From the NCBI RefSeq assembly GCF_000384315.1, contig NZ_ARVW01000001.1:3968157-4032156 (forward strand): a stretch of 64,000 nucleotides of DNA, given 5' to 3'. Both the position numbers and the translations under genes were made by a program. This DNA comes from Amycolatopsis nigrescens CSC17Ta-90 (lineage in GTDB: Bacteria > Actinomycetota > Actinomycetes > Mycobacteriales > Pseudonocardiaceae). The notes beneath the pieces are model-generated. The model was not told the origin of the DNA, did not search any database, and worked only from the letters and a program-made list of their open reading frames with translations. This document shows positions 50,166-59,202 of the stretch, one piece after another; positions within the stretch are counted from its first letter, which is position 1; each line of letters begins with the position of its first letter.

Positions 50166-50251
50166 GGACCCCGCGCGGCGTCCACCCTGTGAACCTCCCC
50201 AGGGCCGGAAGGCAGCAAGGATAAGCAGGCTCTGACGGGTGCGCGGGGTCC
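50166..50251 (+). ncRNA. ffs: Signal recognition particle RNA (4.5S type)
   Basis: Eleven-base closing arms (50166-50176 and 50241-50251; GGACCCCGCGC with complement) enclose the conserved apical part with GAACCTCCCCAGGGCCGGAA, then GGCAGCAAGG and AGCAGG. These are the symmetrical and asymmetrical loops that bind Ffh. A position shortly before dnaX is shared with mycobacteria. Ends are approximate. Confidence 0.95.
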
Positions 50252-50261
50252 CCTATGTCTC

Positions 50262-50381
50262 TGCTCGACGCTGGGGCGTCTTCGCAGGGTCCCTGTGTCT
50301 ATTGGGGGGCCGAGCCCCCCAAACCCCCCACGGTGCGAGCTCCTCGTCTTGACGGCCCGGGCACGTCGGGCGTGGACCAGC
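50262..50381 (-). repeat. Interspersed repeat C, copy 2
   Basis: The reverse complement of this stretch aligns with 2002-2121, including GGGGGGCTCGGCCCCCC, GGACCCTGCGAAGACGCC and GCGTCGAGCA. It sits directly after the SRP RNA and next to repeat A copy 3. Confidence 0.8.
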
Positions 50382-50384
50382 GCC

Positions 50385-50442
50385 GGTCGTGAGTGAAAGT
50401 TGTTGTTCCGGCAACACTTTTCACTCACGACCGTTGAGCTGC
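50385..50442 (+). repeat. Palindromic repeat A, copy 3
   Basis: GGTCGTGAGTGAAA and its complement (50385-50398 and 50419-50432) flank a longer, imperfect stem, followed by a variant tail CGTTGAGCTGC. It ends 10 bases before the stop codon of the convergent hydrolase gene. Confidence 0.83.
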
Positions 50443-50451
50443 GGAAACGGG

Positions 50452-51411
50452 TCAGGGGAGGGCTTGCAGGAACTGGAGGAGTGCCGCGTTGACCTCGGCG
50501 GGGCGTTCCTGCTGAAGCCAGTGGCCGCCGCCGGGCAGCAGCACCGAGCGGGTCAGGCCCGGCACCGCCGCCCGCAGCGTCGCCTCGATCGCTTCCCCGG
50601 TGCGCCCGGCCAGCACCGGGTCACGATCGCCACCGACGAACAGCGCGGGCACGGCGATCCGCGCCCCCTTCCAGGCGGCCGTGAGCTCCCAGTTGCGGTT
50701 CAGATTGCGGTACCAGTTCAGCCCGCCGGTGAACCCGGCCTCGGCGTACTCGGCCACATAGGTTTCCAGGTCATGCTCGGTCAGCCAGTGCGGCAGCGTC
50801 TCCGGCCACGGCCAGAGGTCGGTGAACTCCTTGCCCGGCGGAACCAGCATCGGCCGCACCTGGTCGGCGTCGCCGGACAGGCCGACCAGCAGCCGCCGGA
50901 AGGCGTCCGCCGGATCGGCTGCCAGCTCCTCGTCCGCCCGGCCCGGCTGCTGGAAGTAGTTCATGTAGAAGGATTCGCCGAAGGCCGCGCGCATCGCGGT
51001 CAGCGGTGGCACCGAGCCGCGCGGGGCGTGCGGGACGCTGAGCCCGGCCACCCCGCGCACCCGGTCCGGGCGGAACAGCGCGGTGTGCCAGGCCACCGGC
51101 GCGCCCCAGTCGTGGCCCACCACGGCCGCCTTCTCTTCGCCGAGCGCGTCGATCAGCCCGATCACGTCACCGGTCAGGTGCGCCATGGTGTAGTCCTCGG
51201 CCGCGGCCGGCCGTTCCGATCTGGCGTATCCGCGCTGGTCCGGCGCCACCACGTGGAACCCGGCGTCGGCCAGCGCGCTCAGCTGGTGGCGCCAGGAGTA
51301 CCAGCATTCGGGGAACCCGTGCAGCAAAAGCACCAGCGGCCCTCGGCCCGCCTCGGCCACGTGCAGCCGGATCCCGTTCGTCTCGATGAAACGGTGCTCG
51401 AACTCGCTCAT
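50452..51411 (-). CDS. Epoxide hydrolase-like alpha/beta hydrolase
   Basis: The 319-residue cytosolic hydrolase has LLLHGFPECWYSWRHQ with the oxyanion motif, the nucleophile Asp in VVGHDWGAPVAW, and the acid-His end in LFVGGDRDPVLAGR and LPGGGHWLQQERP. Two cap Tyr residues (around FYMNYFQQP and LNWYRN) support epoxide hydrolase rather than haloalkane dehalogenase. EphA of mycobacteria has this layout. The gene is divergent from dnaX with 69 bases between the starts. Confidence 0.87.
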   Translation of the reverse strand: MSEFEHRFIETNGIRLHVAEAGRGPLVLLLHGFPECWYSWRHQLSALADAGFHVVAPDQRGYARSERPAAAEDYTMAHLTGDVIGLIDALGEEKAAVVGHDWGAPVAWHTALFRPDRVRGVAGLSVPHAPRGSVPPLTAMRAAFGESFYMNYFQQPGRADEELAADPADAFRRLLVGLSGDADQVRPMLVPPGKEFTDLWPWPETLPHWLTEHDLETYVAEYAEAGFTGGLNWYRNLNRNWELTAAWKGARIAVPALFVGGDRDPVLAGRTGEAIEATLRAAVPGLTRSVLLPGGGHWLQQERPAEVNAALLQFLQALP

Positions 51412-51480
51412 GGCACCGAGCCTAGGCAGCGGGCCAATGCGGCCTCCGGGACCGTCGGCCCCTGCCGGTACTCTCGCGGC

Positions 51481-53541
51481 GTGGCTCTAGCGCTGTACCG
51501 CAAGTACCGTCCGGCGACCTTCGCCGAGGTCGTCGGCCAGGAGCATGTCACCGAACCGCTGCGCACCGCGCTGGCCGCGGGCCGGATCAACCACGCCTAC
51601 CTCTTCTCCGGCCCTCGTGGCTGCGGGAAGACGTCCAGTGCGCGGATCATGGCCCGTTCGCTGAACTGCGTGCAGGGGCCGACGCCGGACCCGTGCGGCG
51701 AGTGCGCCTCGTGCAAGGCGCTGGCGCCGGAGGGCGCCGGCAGCGTCGATGTCACCGAGCTGGACGCGGCCAGTCACGGCGGTGTGGACGACGCCAGGGA
51801 GCTGCGCGACCGGGCCTTCTACGCGCCGGCCGACTCGCGCTACCGGGTGTTCATCATCGACGAGGCGCACATGGTCACCACGCAGGGCTTCAACGCCCTG
51901 CTGAAGATCGTGGAAGAGCCGCCGGAACACGTCATCTTCATCTTCGCCACCACCGAGCCGGACAAGGTGCTGACCACCATCCGCTCGCGTACGCACCACT
52001 ACCCGTTCCGGCTGATCCCGCCGAGTTCGATGCGCGAGCTGCTGGAGCGCAACGTCGAGGCCGAGGGCGTCGCCGTGGAGCCCGCGGTGTACCCGCTGGT
52101 CATCCGGGCCGGCGGTGGTTCCGCCAGGGACACCCAGTCCGTGCTCGACCAGCTGCTGGCCGGGGCCGGGCCGGACGGCATCGACTACACCCGCGCGGTC
52201 GCGCTGCTCGGCGTGACCGATGTGGCGCTGATCGACGACATGGTGGACGGCCTGGCCGCGGACGACGCGACGGCCGTGTTCGGCACCGTGGAACGGCTCG
52301 CCGAGGCGGGGCACGACCCGCGCCGGTTCGCCACCGATCTGCTGGACCGCCTGCGCGACCTGGTGCTGCTGCGCTCGGTGCCGGAAGCCGCGGGCAAGGG
52401 CCTTGTTTCCGCACCCGAGGACGAGCTTGGCCGGATGCTTTCCCAGGCGGAGCGGGTCGGGCTGGCCACGCTGTCCCGCTACGCCGAGATTGTCCACAAT
52501 GGACTTCTCGAGATGCGCGGGGCGACCGCGCCGCGCTTGCTGCTGGAGTTGTTGTGCGCGCGGATGCTGCTGCCCTCGGCCGCCGAGGGTGAGGCCGCCG
52601 TCCTGCAACGGCTAGAGCGGCTGGAACGCCGGGTCACCGCGGGTGCTCCGGCCGCGCCCGTGGCGGCCCCCGCTGCTCAGCAGGCCCCGGCCGCCGCGGC
52701 CCCTGCTGCACCAGCCGCACCTGCTGCGGCGCCGGAACGTTCGTTCCAGCGGCCGTCCCAGCGGCCCGCCGCCGCGCCGAGCCGTTCCGAACAGTCCGCC
52801 CCGGCCAGGCCGGAGCCCGAGGCCGAACCCGCGCCGGCGGCCGCCCCCGCCAGGGAGGCGCCGGCAGAGTCGCCGTCGTCCGCCGAGACCCCGCCCGACC
52901 CGCAGCCGGTCGGCGCCATCGACACCACCGCCGTCCGGCGGATGTGGCCCGACCTGCTCGAGGCACTGCGGAAGACCCCCGGCAGCCGCAGCACCGCGGC
53001 GATGCTCACCCAGGCGACCGTGCAGAGCGTCGAAGGTTCCACCGTGGTGCTCGCGCACACCGCGGCCCCGCTGGCCAAGCGGTTGTCCGAGCAGCACAAC
53101 GCGGACAAGATCGCGGCCGCGCTCGGCGAGGTGCTCGGTGGCACCTGGCAGGTGCGCTGCGTGCACGGCAGTGCCGCCGGTGCGGCCGCCGCTCCGGCTC
53201 CGGCCAGGCAGCAGCCCGCCGCCCCCGCGCCGCAGCGCCCGGCTCCGCAGAGCGCGCCGGCCCAGCAACCGCCGCCAGCCCGGCCGGAGAACAACCAGCC
53301 GCAGCGCTCCTTCAGCAGGCCGTCCGCCGGTTCGGCGGCCCCGCCCGCCAAGCCCGAGCGCCCGGTACCGGTCACCACTGAGCCGGACATCCCGCTGCCG
53401 CCGGAGCCCGAGGACGAAGACGACTACACCGTCGACGACGCCGGCCCGGCGCCGCAGGCCGCACCGGCGACCGAGGACGACCCGGATGCCAAGGTGCACA
53501 AGCTGCTCTCCGACCACCTCGGCGCCCGCCCCCTGGACTGA
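51481..53541 (+). CDS. dnaX: DNA polymerase III subunits gamma and tau
   Basis: The 686-residue protein is the clamp-loader ATPase of the replisome. It starts at GTG with ALYRKYRPATFAEVVGQEHV. Walker A is GPRGCGKTSSARI, the zinc site is C-x8-C-x2-C-x2-C (CVQG...CGECASC), Walker B is FIIDEAHMVT, and the sensor motif FIFATTEPDKVL follows. After the ATPase core (about 1-360) comes a long Pro/Ala-rich linker, a small domain near 470-560 (VRRMWPDLLEALRKTPGSRS) that would bind the polymerase, and an acidic end. No frameshift site for a short gamma form is evident. The neighbours recR and ybaB are usual. Confidence 0.97.
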   Translation: MALALYRKYRPATFAEVVGQEHVTEPLRTALAAGRINHAYLFSGPRGCGKTSSARIMARSLNCVQGPTPDPCGECASCKALAPEGAGSVDVTELDAASHGGVDDARELRDRAFYAPADSRYRVFIIDEAHMVTTQGFNALLKIVEEPPEHVIFIFATTEPDKVLTTIRSRTHHYPFRLIPPSSMRELLERNVEAEGVAVEPAVYPLVIRAGGGSARDTQSVLDQLLAGAGPDGIDYTRAVALLGVTDVALIDDMVDGLAADDATAVFGTVERLAEAGHDPRRFATDLLDRLRDLVLLRSVPEAAGKGLVSAPEDELGRMLSQAERVGLATLSRYAEIVHNGLLEMRGATAPRLLLELLCARMLLPSAAEGEAAVLQRLERLERRVTAGAPAAPVAAPAAQQAPAAAAPAAPAAPAAAPERSFQRPSQRPAAAPSRSEQSAPARPEPEAEPAPAAAPAREAPAESPSSAETPPDPQPVGAIDTTAVRRMWPDLLEALRKTPGSRSTAAMLTQATVQSVEGSTVVLAHTAAPLAKRLSEQHNADKIAAALGEVLGGTWQVRCVHGSAAGAAAAPAPARQQPAAPAPQRPAPQSAPAQQPPPARPENNQPQRSFSRPSAGSAAPPAKPERPVPVTTEPDIPLPPEPEDEDDYTVDDAGPAPQAAPATEDDPDAKVHKLLSDHLGARPLD

Positions 53542-53550
53542 CCAGCCCTT

Positions 53551-53687
53551 CACGCCGCGAAACCCACCCCCGCGCAGCCCCCACCCATCCCGGGGGGCGA
53601 CCCCGCTCCAGTCTATCCGCCCCCCAAGCCGTTTCCGCTGCTCACAAGCCAGTTGTCCACAGGTACGGCCAACTGTGCACAACTCGG
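53551..53687 (+). repeat. Interspersed repeat D, copy 1, with DnaA-box-like pair
   Basis: About 135 bases align with 63742-63878. Shared parts include TCCCGGGGGGCG, CCCCGCTCCAG, GTTTCCGCTGCTCAC, TTGTCCACAGG (53653-53661) and an inverted TGTGCACAA (53674-53682). It lies between convergent genes. Confidence 0.8.
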
Positions 53688-53728
53688 AAACCGCGGCGAA
53701 ACGGCCGGATCAGCTGCCTCCGGAACAC

Positions 53729-53777
53729 GCCCAATGTGACGTTTGGCCAATAGAAGACACCAAACGTCACGTTGGGC
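53729..53777 (+). repeat. Palindrome E, likely bidirectional terminator after dnaX
   Basis: Arms of 18 bases (53729-53746; 53760-53777) differ at one position and contain GTGACGTTTGG and its complement around a 13-base loop. It lies between convergent dnaX and amidase genes. Confidence 0.8.
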
Positions 53778-53801
53778 CAGCCAGATCCAGCCCGAGAGCG
53801 A

Positions 53802-54632
53802 TCAGCCGACGAGGTAGTGCTGGACGCTGGCCGCGATCGCGTCCGCATAGCGCTGCCGGCCGGACGGGGTGGACATCGCGGCCGCCTCCGCCGGGTTCCG
53901 CATGTTCCCGCATTCCACCAGCGCGGCCGGCCGTTCGGACAGGTTGAGCCCGGCCAGGTCGTCCCGCGGGGAGAGCCCGGACTGGCCGATGTAGCTGGAC
54001 ACCGCGAAACCGGCCGAGAGCAGGCCGTCGCGCAGGGCGACGGCGAGCCGGGAGGACGGCTCGCCCTGGGCGACGTTCAACGGAGGATCCGAGTAGGCGA
54101 TGTGGAAACCGTGCGCGCTCTTGGCGGTGGAGCCGTCCGCGTGGATCGACACCACCGCCGTCGCGGCCGCCTCGTTCCCGGCGGCGGCGCGGGCGTCCAC
54201 GCACGGCCCGATGCCGTTGTCGTCCTGCCGCGTGTAGCCGACCCGGATGCCGCGAGCGGTCAGCAGGTCGCCGACCCGGTGCGCGACGTCGAAGGTGAAC
54301 GCGTGCTCGGGGTAGCCGTCGTCGGTGGAGGTGCCGGTGGTGTTGCACGGTTTGGTCCTGCCGCGCCCGGCCGGTACCTGGCGGTTGATCGCGGCGCGGT
54401 CGCGGGCGTTCGCGCCGTTGTGCCCCGGATCCAGCATCACCACCGGCCGGGCCGCGGCTGGGCTCGGCACGCTGGTCACGGTTTCCGGCGGGGGCGGCAC
54501 CGAGCTGGACGGCGGTGGCCCGGCGGGAGGCGTCAAAGGAGAAGGCACCCCAGGCGTATCACCGGACTGGCAGCCCGCGGCCAGCAGCATCCCCGCCATC
54601 ACCATCGGTACCAGCCGTCGTCGCACGGCCAC
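53802..54632 (-). CDS. N-acetylmuramoyl-L-alanine amidase, lipoprotein
   Basis: The chosen GTG gives 276 residues with a lipoprotein signal (lipobox LAAGC), a Pro/Ser-rich linker and an Amidase_3 domain. The zinc ligands are visible as LDPGHNG, YPEHAF and VSIHADG, and the catalytic Glu lies in [11 protein letters not shown]. The enzyme cuts the bond between muramic acid and the stem peptide outside the membrane. It matches mycobacterial Rv3717 in both content and neighbourhood next to ybaB and recR. Nearby GTGs (54635, 54626) are start alternatives. Confidence 0.9.
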   Translation of the reverse strand: MAVRRRLVPMVMAGMLLAAGCQSGDTPGVPSPLTPPAGPPPSSSVPPPPETVTSVPSPAAARPVVMLDPGHNGANARDRAAINRQVPAGRGRTKPCNTTGTSTDDGYPEHAFTFDVAHRVGDLLTARGIRVGYTRQDDNGIGPCVDARAAAGNEAAATAVVSIHADGSTAKSAHGFHIAYSDPPLNVAQGEPSSRLAVALRDGLLSAGFAVSSYIGQSGLSPRDDLAGLNLSERPAALVECGNMRNPAEAAAMSTPSGRQRYADAIAASVQHYLVG

Positions 54633-54704
54633 CACGGTGTCACAGCGAGGCCCGGCTAGGCTGGTGGACACGTGCAAGTAAGCGAGTGGATCGGAAGCCG
54701 AATC

Positions 54705-55073
54705 ATGGTGCAACCCGGTGGTGGCATGCCCGACATGCAGCAGATTCTGCAGCAGGCGCAGCAGATGCAGCAGCAACTGGTCACGGCGCAGGAGGAACTG
54801 GCCAGGGCCGAGGTGACCGGCACCGCGGGTGGCGGCCTGGTGACCGCCGTGGTCAGCGGCAGCCTGGAGCTGAAGAACCTCACCATCGACCCCAAGGTGG
54901 TCGACCCGGAGGACACCGAGACCCTCGCCGACCTGGTGGTCGCCGCGGTTCGGGACGCCACCGGCAACGCGCAGAAGCTGACCGAGGAGAAGCTCGGCCC
55001 GCTCGCCGGCGGCCTCGGTGGCGGCGGCATGCCCGACCTCGGCGGTCTCGGGCTGCCCGGCGGCCTCGGCTAG
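54705..55073 (+). CDS. YbaB/EbfC nucleoid-associated protein
   Basis: The 122-residue protein contains [20 protein letters not shown], then strands [19 protein letters not shown] and a helix with [20 protein letters not shown]. This is the fold of YbaB/EbfC DNA-binding proteins, which form dimers on the nucleoid. The C-terminal 20 residues are Gly-rich, a common actinobacterial extension. A GGAAG site is 8 bases before the ATG. It is followed by recR after 11 bases, the usual pair. Confidence 0.94.
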   Translation: MVQPGGGMPDMQQILQQAQQMQQQLVTAQEELARAEVTGTAGGGLVTAVVSGSLELKNLTIDPKVVDPEDTETLADLVVAAVRDATGNAQKLTEEKLGPLAGGLGGGGMPDLGGLGLPGGLG

Positions 55074-55084
55074 TTGGGACCCCG

Positions 55085-55681
55085 TTGTACGAAGGCGTAG
55101 TTCAGGACCTCATCGACGAGCTCGGGCGGCTGCCCGGGGTCGGGCCGAAGAGCGCCCAGCGCATCGCGTTCCACCTGCTCGCCGCCGAACCGGCGGACAT
55201 CGGGCGGCTGCAGGAGGTGCTCGGCAAGGTCAAGGAGGGCGTCCAGTTCTGCGAGATCTGCGGCAACGTCTCGGAACAGGTCAACTGCCGGATCTGCCGG
55301 GACACCCGCCGCGATCTCACGGTCATCTGCGTGGTGGAGGAGCCGAAGGATGTGCTCGCGGTGGAACGCACCCGCGAGTTCAAGGGCCGCTACCACGTGC
55401 TCGGCGGGGCACTCGACCCGTTGTCCGGGATCGGGCCGGAGCAGCTGCGGATGCGCCAGCTGCTGGCCAGGATCGGGGAAGCGGAGGTCACCGAGGTGAT
55501 CATCGCGACCGACCCGAACACCGAGGGCGAGGCCACCGCCACCTATCTGGTGCGGATGCTGCGCGACTTCCCCGGACTGAACGTGACCAGGCTGGCGTCC
55601 GGCCTGCCGATGGGCGGGGACCTGGAGTTCGCCGACGAGCTCACCCTCGGCCGCGCGCTGTCCGGCCGCCGCGCCCTGTAG
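55085..55681 (+). CDS. recR: Recombination mediator protein RecR
   Basis: The TTG start gives 198 residues, the family length. It has the helix-hairpin-helix ([20 protein letters not shown]), the Cys4 zinc finger ([16 protein letters not shown]) and a Toprim domain ([38 protein letters not shown]). The C-terminal [20 protein letters not shown] is also typical. RecR acts with RecO to load RecA at gaps. It probably shares a transcript with ybaB and the kinase-like gene that follows. Confidence 0.97.
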   Translation: MYEGVVQDLIDELGRLPGVGPKSAQRIAFHLLAAEPADIGRLQEVLGKVKEGVQFCEICGNVSEQVNCRICRDTRRDLTVICVVEEPKDVLAVERTREFKGRYHVLGGALDPLSGIGPEQLRMRQLLARIGEAEVTEVIIATDPNTEGEATATYLVRMLRDFPGLNVTRLASGLPMGGDLEFADELTLGRALSGRRAL

Positions 55682-55688
55682 GAAAACC

Positions 55689-56258
55689 GTGCACGAGCTG
55701 GTGGCGGCCCTGCTCGCCGCGCCGGCCAGGCTCGGCGCCGTCCGGGTGCTCGCCATCGACGGGCCCTCCGGGGCCGGCAAGTCGACCCTGGCCGCCGCGG
55801 TGCTGACCGAACTGGGCCACCGGTCCGTGCGGTCCCTGCTGATCAGCACCGACGAGTTCGCCACCTGGTCGGAGCCGGTCGCCTGGTGGCCCCGGCTGGC
55901 CGACGGGGTGCTGACCCCGTTCGCGCGAGGCCGCGCGGGAAGTTATCGCCAGGTGGACTGGACCACCGAAGGCCCGCGGCCCGGCGCCGAAATCACCGTG
56001 GCACCACCGGAAGTACTGGTGCTGGAAGGTGTTTCGGCCGGCCGCGCCTCGATCCGGCCGAGGCTTTCCCTGCTGTGCTGGGTGCCAGGACCCGGGGAGC
56101 AGGCGAGGCTGGACCGCGCCGTGCACCGGGATGGTGAGCAGTACCGCGAGCGGTTGCGCGAATGGCAGGCATTCGAGCGGGGCTGGTTCGCGGTGGACCA
56201 GACCAGTCGACGGGCCGATCGCACGATCGGAGTAGTGGACTTGGTCCAGGAGCGCTAG
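55689..56258 (+). CDS. P-loop kinase-like protein (uridine kinase type)
   Basis: The GTG start, 7 bases after recR, gives 189 residues. A Walker A motif (IDGPSGAGKSTLAAAVL) is followed by a base-like loop LLISTDEFATWSEPVAWWPR and the strand EVLVLEGVSAGRAS, as in uridine kinase or nucleotide kinase family members. The end has an LRERLREWQAFERGWFAV-like helix. The substrate is unknown. Position suggests co-expression with recR. Confidence 0.82.
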   Translation: MHELVAALLAAPARLGAVRVLAIDGPSGAGKSTLAAAVLTELGHRSVRSLLISTDEFATWSEPVAWWPRLADGVLTPFARGRAGSYRQVDWTTEGPRPGAEITVAPPEVLVLEGVSAGRASIRPRLSLLCWVPGPGEQARLDRAVHRDGEQYRERLREWQAFERGWFAVDQTSRRADRTIGVVDLVQER

Positions 56259-56455
56259 TGGACCGCCATTTGGCTACGTTTGGTGATTATTTACCGACCC
56301 TATGCGGTTATATCGGCCTCCACGTAGCGCGATCGTAACCTCACGTGCTTAAGTGCGGGGCGACTTCCGGCTAGTGTCGGCGCACACAGCGATGCACCGT
56401 CTGCTCCTGACCGACCGGACGGTAAATAAACCGAATTATTTCCAAGGGGTGCCAA

Positions 56456-58117
56456 ATGCTCCAACTGCGGGCGGCCAAAACGCGCCGTATTGCCCTGATC
56501 GGGCTTGCCGGTGCGCTTGCGGCCTCGATGACCGCCTGTGCGCAGTCTGACCGTGACGCCGGGGGCGGGAACTCGAACACCATGATCTTCGGAGCCGCCG
56601 GTAACCCGAAGAACTTCGACCCGATCTTCAATGACGACGGTGAGACCTTCCGGATCACCCGTCAGGTGTACGACACGCTGCTGCAGAACAAGCCGGGCAC
56701 CGCCGAGGTCGTCGGTTCGCTGGCCCAGGAATGGACTCCCAGCAACGAAGGCAAGACCTGGACCTTCAAGCTGCGCCAGGGCGTCAAGTTCCACGACGGC
56801 ACCCCGTTCGACGCCGCCGCGGTCTGCTACAACTTCGACCGCTGGTTCAACATGAAGGGCGCCGCCGCCCAGAGCCAGATGATCTACTACGGCGACGTTT
56901 TCGAGGGTTTCGCGAACAACGAGGGTGACGCCACCGGCGACCCGGTCTACAAGAACTGCGAAGCCCCCGACGCGGGGACCGCGGTGCTGAACCTGAACAA
57001 GGCCAAGGGCGCCTTCCCGGCCGCCTTTACGCTGCCTTCGTTCTCCATCTCCAGCCCGGAAGCGCTGAAGAAGTACAACGCCGACCAGGTCGTGCAGAGC
57101 GGCGGCTCGTTCCAGTACAGCGAGTACGTCAAGCACCCGACCGGCACCGGCCCGTTCAAGTTCGAGGGCTACGACCAGGCCAAGGGCGAGGTGACCCTCA
57201 CCCGCAACGAGGAGTCCTTCGACAAGGCCAAGCTCGAGAAGCTGATCTTCAAGATCATCGCCGACGAGAACGCCCGCAAGCAGGCGCTCAAGAGCGGTGA
57301 CATCGACGGCTACGACTACCCGAACCCCGGTGACTACCAGCTGCTGCGCGGCGACGGCGAGAAGGTGCTGCCGCGCCCGTCGTTCAACGTGCTCTACCTG
57401 GGCATCAACCAGAAGGGCAACCCGAAGCTGCAGGACCTCAAGGTGCGCCAGGCGCTGGCCTACGGCGTCAACCGCGAGCAGTTCGTGAAGGGCAAGCTGG
57501 CCGAGGGTTCCGAGGTGGCCACCGAGTTCGTGCCCAAGGTCATCGACGGCTACACCGACGATGTCACCAAGTACCCGTACGACCCGGAGAAGGCCAAGAG
57601 CCTGCTGGCCGAGGCCGGTGCGACCGACCTGACGCTGAAGTTCTACTACCCGACCGAGGTCAGCCGCCCGTACCTGCCGAACCCGGCGGAGGCCTTCACC
57701 TCGATCTCCGAGGACCTGAAGAAGATCGGCGTCAAGATCGAGCCGATCGCCAAGCCGTGGAACGGTGGCTACAAGGACGACGTGCAGAAGAGCGGCCTGC
57801 ACGACATCCACCTGCTGGGCTGGACCGGTGACTACAACGACGCCGGCAACTTCGTCGGCACGTTCTTCGGCCGCGAGAAGCCGGAGTTCGGCTTCAACAA
57901 CCCGGACCTGTTCAAGGCGCTGTCCGACGCGGACGCCGCCCCGGCGGGCCCGGAGCACGCCAAGGCGTACCAGGAAGCCAACAAGAAGGTCATGGAGTAC
58001 CTGCCCGCGATTCCGGTCGCCTACCCCAGCCCGGCGCTGGTGGTCAGCGAGAAGATCCAGGGCATCAATCCCAGCCCGCTCACCGACGAGCGGTTCAACA
58101 CCGTGAGCAAGGGATAG
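56456..58117 (+). CDS. Oligopeptide ABC transporter substrate-binding lipoprotein
   Basis: The 553-residue protein has a lipoprotein signal (TRRIALIGLAGALAASMTAC, Cys28) and the SBP_bac_5 fold: GNPKNFDPIFNDDGETFRIT, then QEWTPSNEGKTWTFKLRQGV and KFHDGTPFDAAAVCYNFDRW. It is anchored outside the membrane and would deliver peptides, or a related ligand, to the permeases encoded next. An AAGGGG site lies before the ATG. An inverted repeat after the gene separates it from the permease genes and may lower their expression. The 198-base upstream gap, AT-rich near 56285-56305, should hold the promoter. Confidence 0.92.
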   Translation: MLQLRAAKTRRIALIGLAGALAASMTACAQSDRDAGGGNSNTMIFGAAGNPKNFDPIFNDDGETFRITRQVYDTLLQNKPGTAEVVGSLAQEWTPSNEGKTWTFKLRQGVKFHDGTPFDAAAVCYNFDRWFNMKGAAAQSQMIYYGDVFEGFANNEGDATGDPVYKNCEAPDAGTAVLNLNKAKGAFPAAFTLPSFSISSPEALKKYNADQVVQSGGSFQYSEYVKHPTGTGPFKFEGYDQAKGEVTLTRNEESFDKAKLEKLIFKIIADENARKQALKSGDIDGYDYPNPGDYQLLRGDGEKVLPRPSFNVLYLGINQKGNPKLQDLKVRQALAYGVNREQFVKGKLAEGSEVATEFVPKVIDGYTDDVTKYPYDPEKAKSLLAEAGATDLTLKFYYPTEVSRPYLPNPAEAFTSISEDLKKIGVKIEPIAKPWNGGYKDDVQKSGLHDIHLLGWTGDYNDAGNFVGTFFGREKPEFGFNNPDLFKALSDADAAPAGPEHAKAYQEANKKVMEYLPAIPVAYPSPALVVSEKIQGINPSPLTDERFNTVSKG

Positions 58118-58134
58118 TCCTGGCGCGTAGCCGA

Positions 58135-58163
58135 GCGGGGGCGGGCCTGGTGCCCGTCCCCGC
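58135..58163 (+). promoter_or_regulatory. Intercistronic hairpin after the substrate-binding gene
   Basis: GCGGGGGCGGG and CCCGTCCCCGC form 11-base arms with one G-T pair around a 7-base loop in the 80-base gap before the permease. Such hairpins stabilise the upstream mRNA or act as partial terminators. Confidence 0.6.
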
Positions 58164-58197
58164 CCCGCCACCTCAGGGCTGACCAAAAGGACTATCC

Positions 58198-59202
58198 ATG
58201 CTCCGTTTCCTGGTGCGTCGGTTGCTGCAGGCAATTCCGACGCTGCTGATCTTGTCCATCCTCGTTTTCGCCTGGCTGCGCGCGTTGCCGGGCGGACCGG
58301 CCGGCGCGATGCTCGGTGACAAGGCGACCCCCGAGAAGGTCGCCGACCTGAACCGCGTGCTCGGCCTCGACCAGCCGATCTTCGTGCAGTACTTCAAGTT
58401 CCTCGGCCGGGTGCTGACCGGTGACTTCGGCTCCTCGCTCGCCTCCGGCCAGCCGGTGATGTCGGAGATCGGCTTCGCCCTTCCGGCCACCATCGAGCTC
58501 GCCGTGCTGGCCCTGATCTTCGCGGTGGGCCTCGGCATTCCGCTCGGTTATCTCGCCGCCCGGTTCCGCGGCGGTTTCCTGGACAACGGCACGATCATCT
58601 TCACCCTGGTCGGGGTGGCGGTGCCGGTGTTCTTCCTCGGCTACCTGCTCAAGTACGTGTTCGCCGAGAACCTCGCGCTGTTCCCGTCGCAGGGCCGGAT
58701 CTCGACCGGCCTCGACGCCACCGACATCACCGGGTTCGGGGTGCTCGACGGCATCCTGACCCAGGAGTGGGACGCGGCCGGTGACGTGCTCTGGCACCTG
58801 GTGCTGCCGGCGGTTGCGCTGGCCACCATCCCGCTGGCGGTGATCGTGCGGATCACCCGCGCGTCGGTGCTGGACGTGCTGAACGAGGACTTCATCCGCA
58901 CCGCGCGGTCGAAGGGGCTCGCCCAGCCGACCATCCGTCGACGGCACGTGCTGCGCAACGCGCTGCTGCCGGTGGCCACCACGATCGGCCTGCAGACCGG
59001 GCTGCTGCTCGGCGGCGCGGTGCTGACCGAGAAGGTATTCAACTACCGCGGCATCGGTTTCCTGCTCGCGGAGGGCATCGAACGCCGGGACTACCCGCGG
59101 CTGCAGGCGCTGATCCTGCTCGGCGCGGTGGTCTACGTGCTGGTCAACACGCTGGTCGATGTGTCCTACGGGATCATCGACCCGAGAGTGCGGGTGCGAT
59201 GA
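58198..59202 (+). CDS. Peptide ABC transporter permease (DppB type)
   Basis: The 334-residue membrane protein has six predicted membrane segments. It begins with LRFLVRRLLQAIPTLLILSI, typical of DppB/OppB. LAALPGGPAG-like residues follow the first helix, and the EAA-loop (TRASVLDVLNEDFIRTARSK-GL) that contacts the ATPase is intact. The end is GAVVYVLVNTLVDVSYGIID-PRVR. The gene is the first permease of the operon, and its stop overlaps the next start (ATGA). Confidence 0.95.
   Translation: MLRFLVRRLLQAIPTLLILSILVFAWLRALPGGPAGAMLGDKATPEKVADLNRVLGLDQPIFVQYFKFLGRVLTGDFGSSLASGQPVMSEIGFALPATIELAVLALIFAVGLGIPLGYLAARFRGGFLDNGTIIFTLVGVAVPVFFLGYLLKYVFAENLALFPSQGRISTGLDATDITGFGVLDGILTQEWDAAGDVLWHLVLPAVALATIPLAVIVRITRASVLDVLNEDFIRTARSKGLAQPTIRRRHVLRNALLPVATTIGLQTGLLLGGAVLTEKVFNYRGIGFLLAEGIERRDYPRLQALILLGAVVYVLVNTLVDVSYGIIDPRVRVR

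Noticed and set aside
56300..58234. Antisense open frame of 644 residues opposite the substrate-binding gene
   Set aside because: Leucine/valine-rich shadow of codon bias; the plus strand encodes a clear SBP_bac_5 protein.
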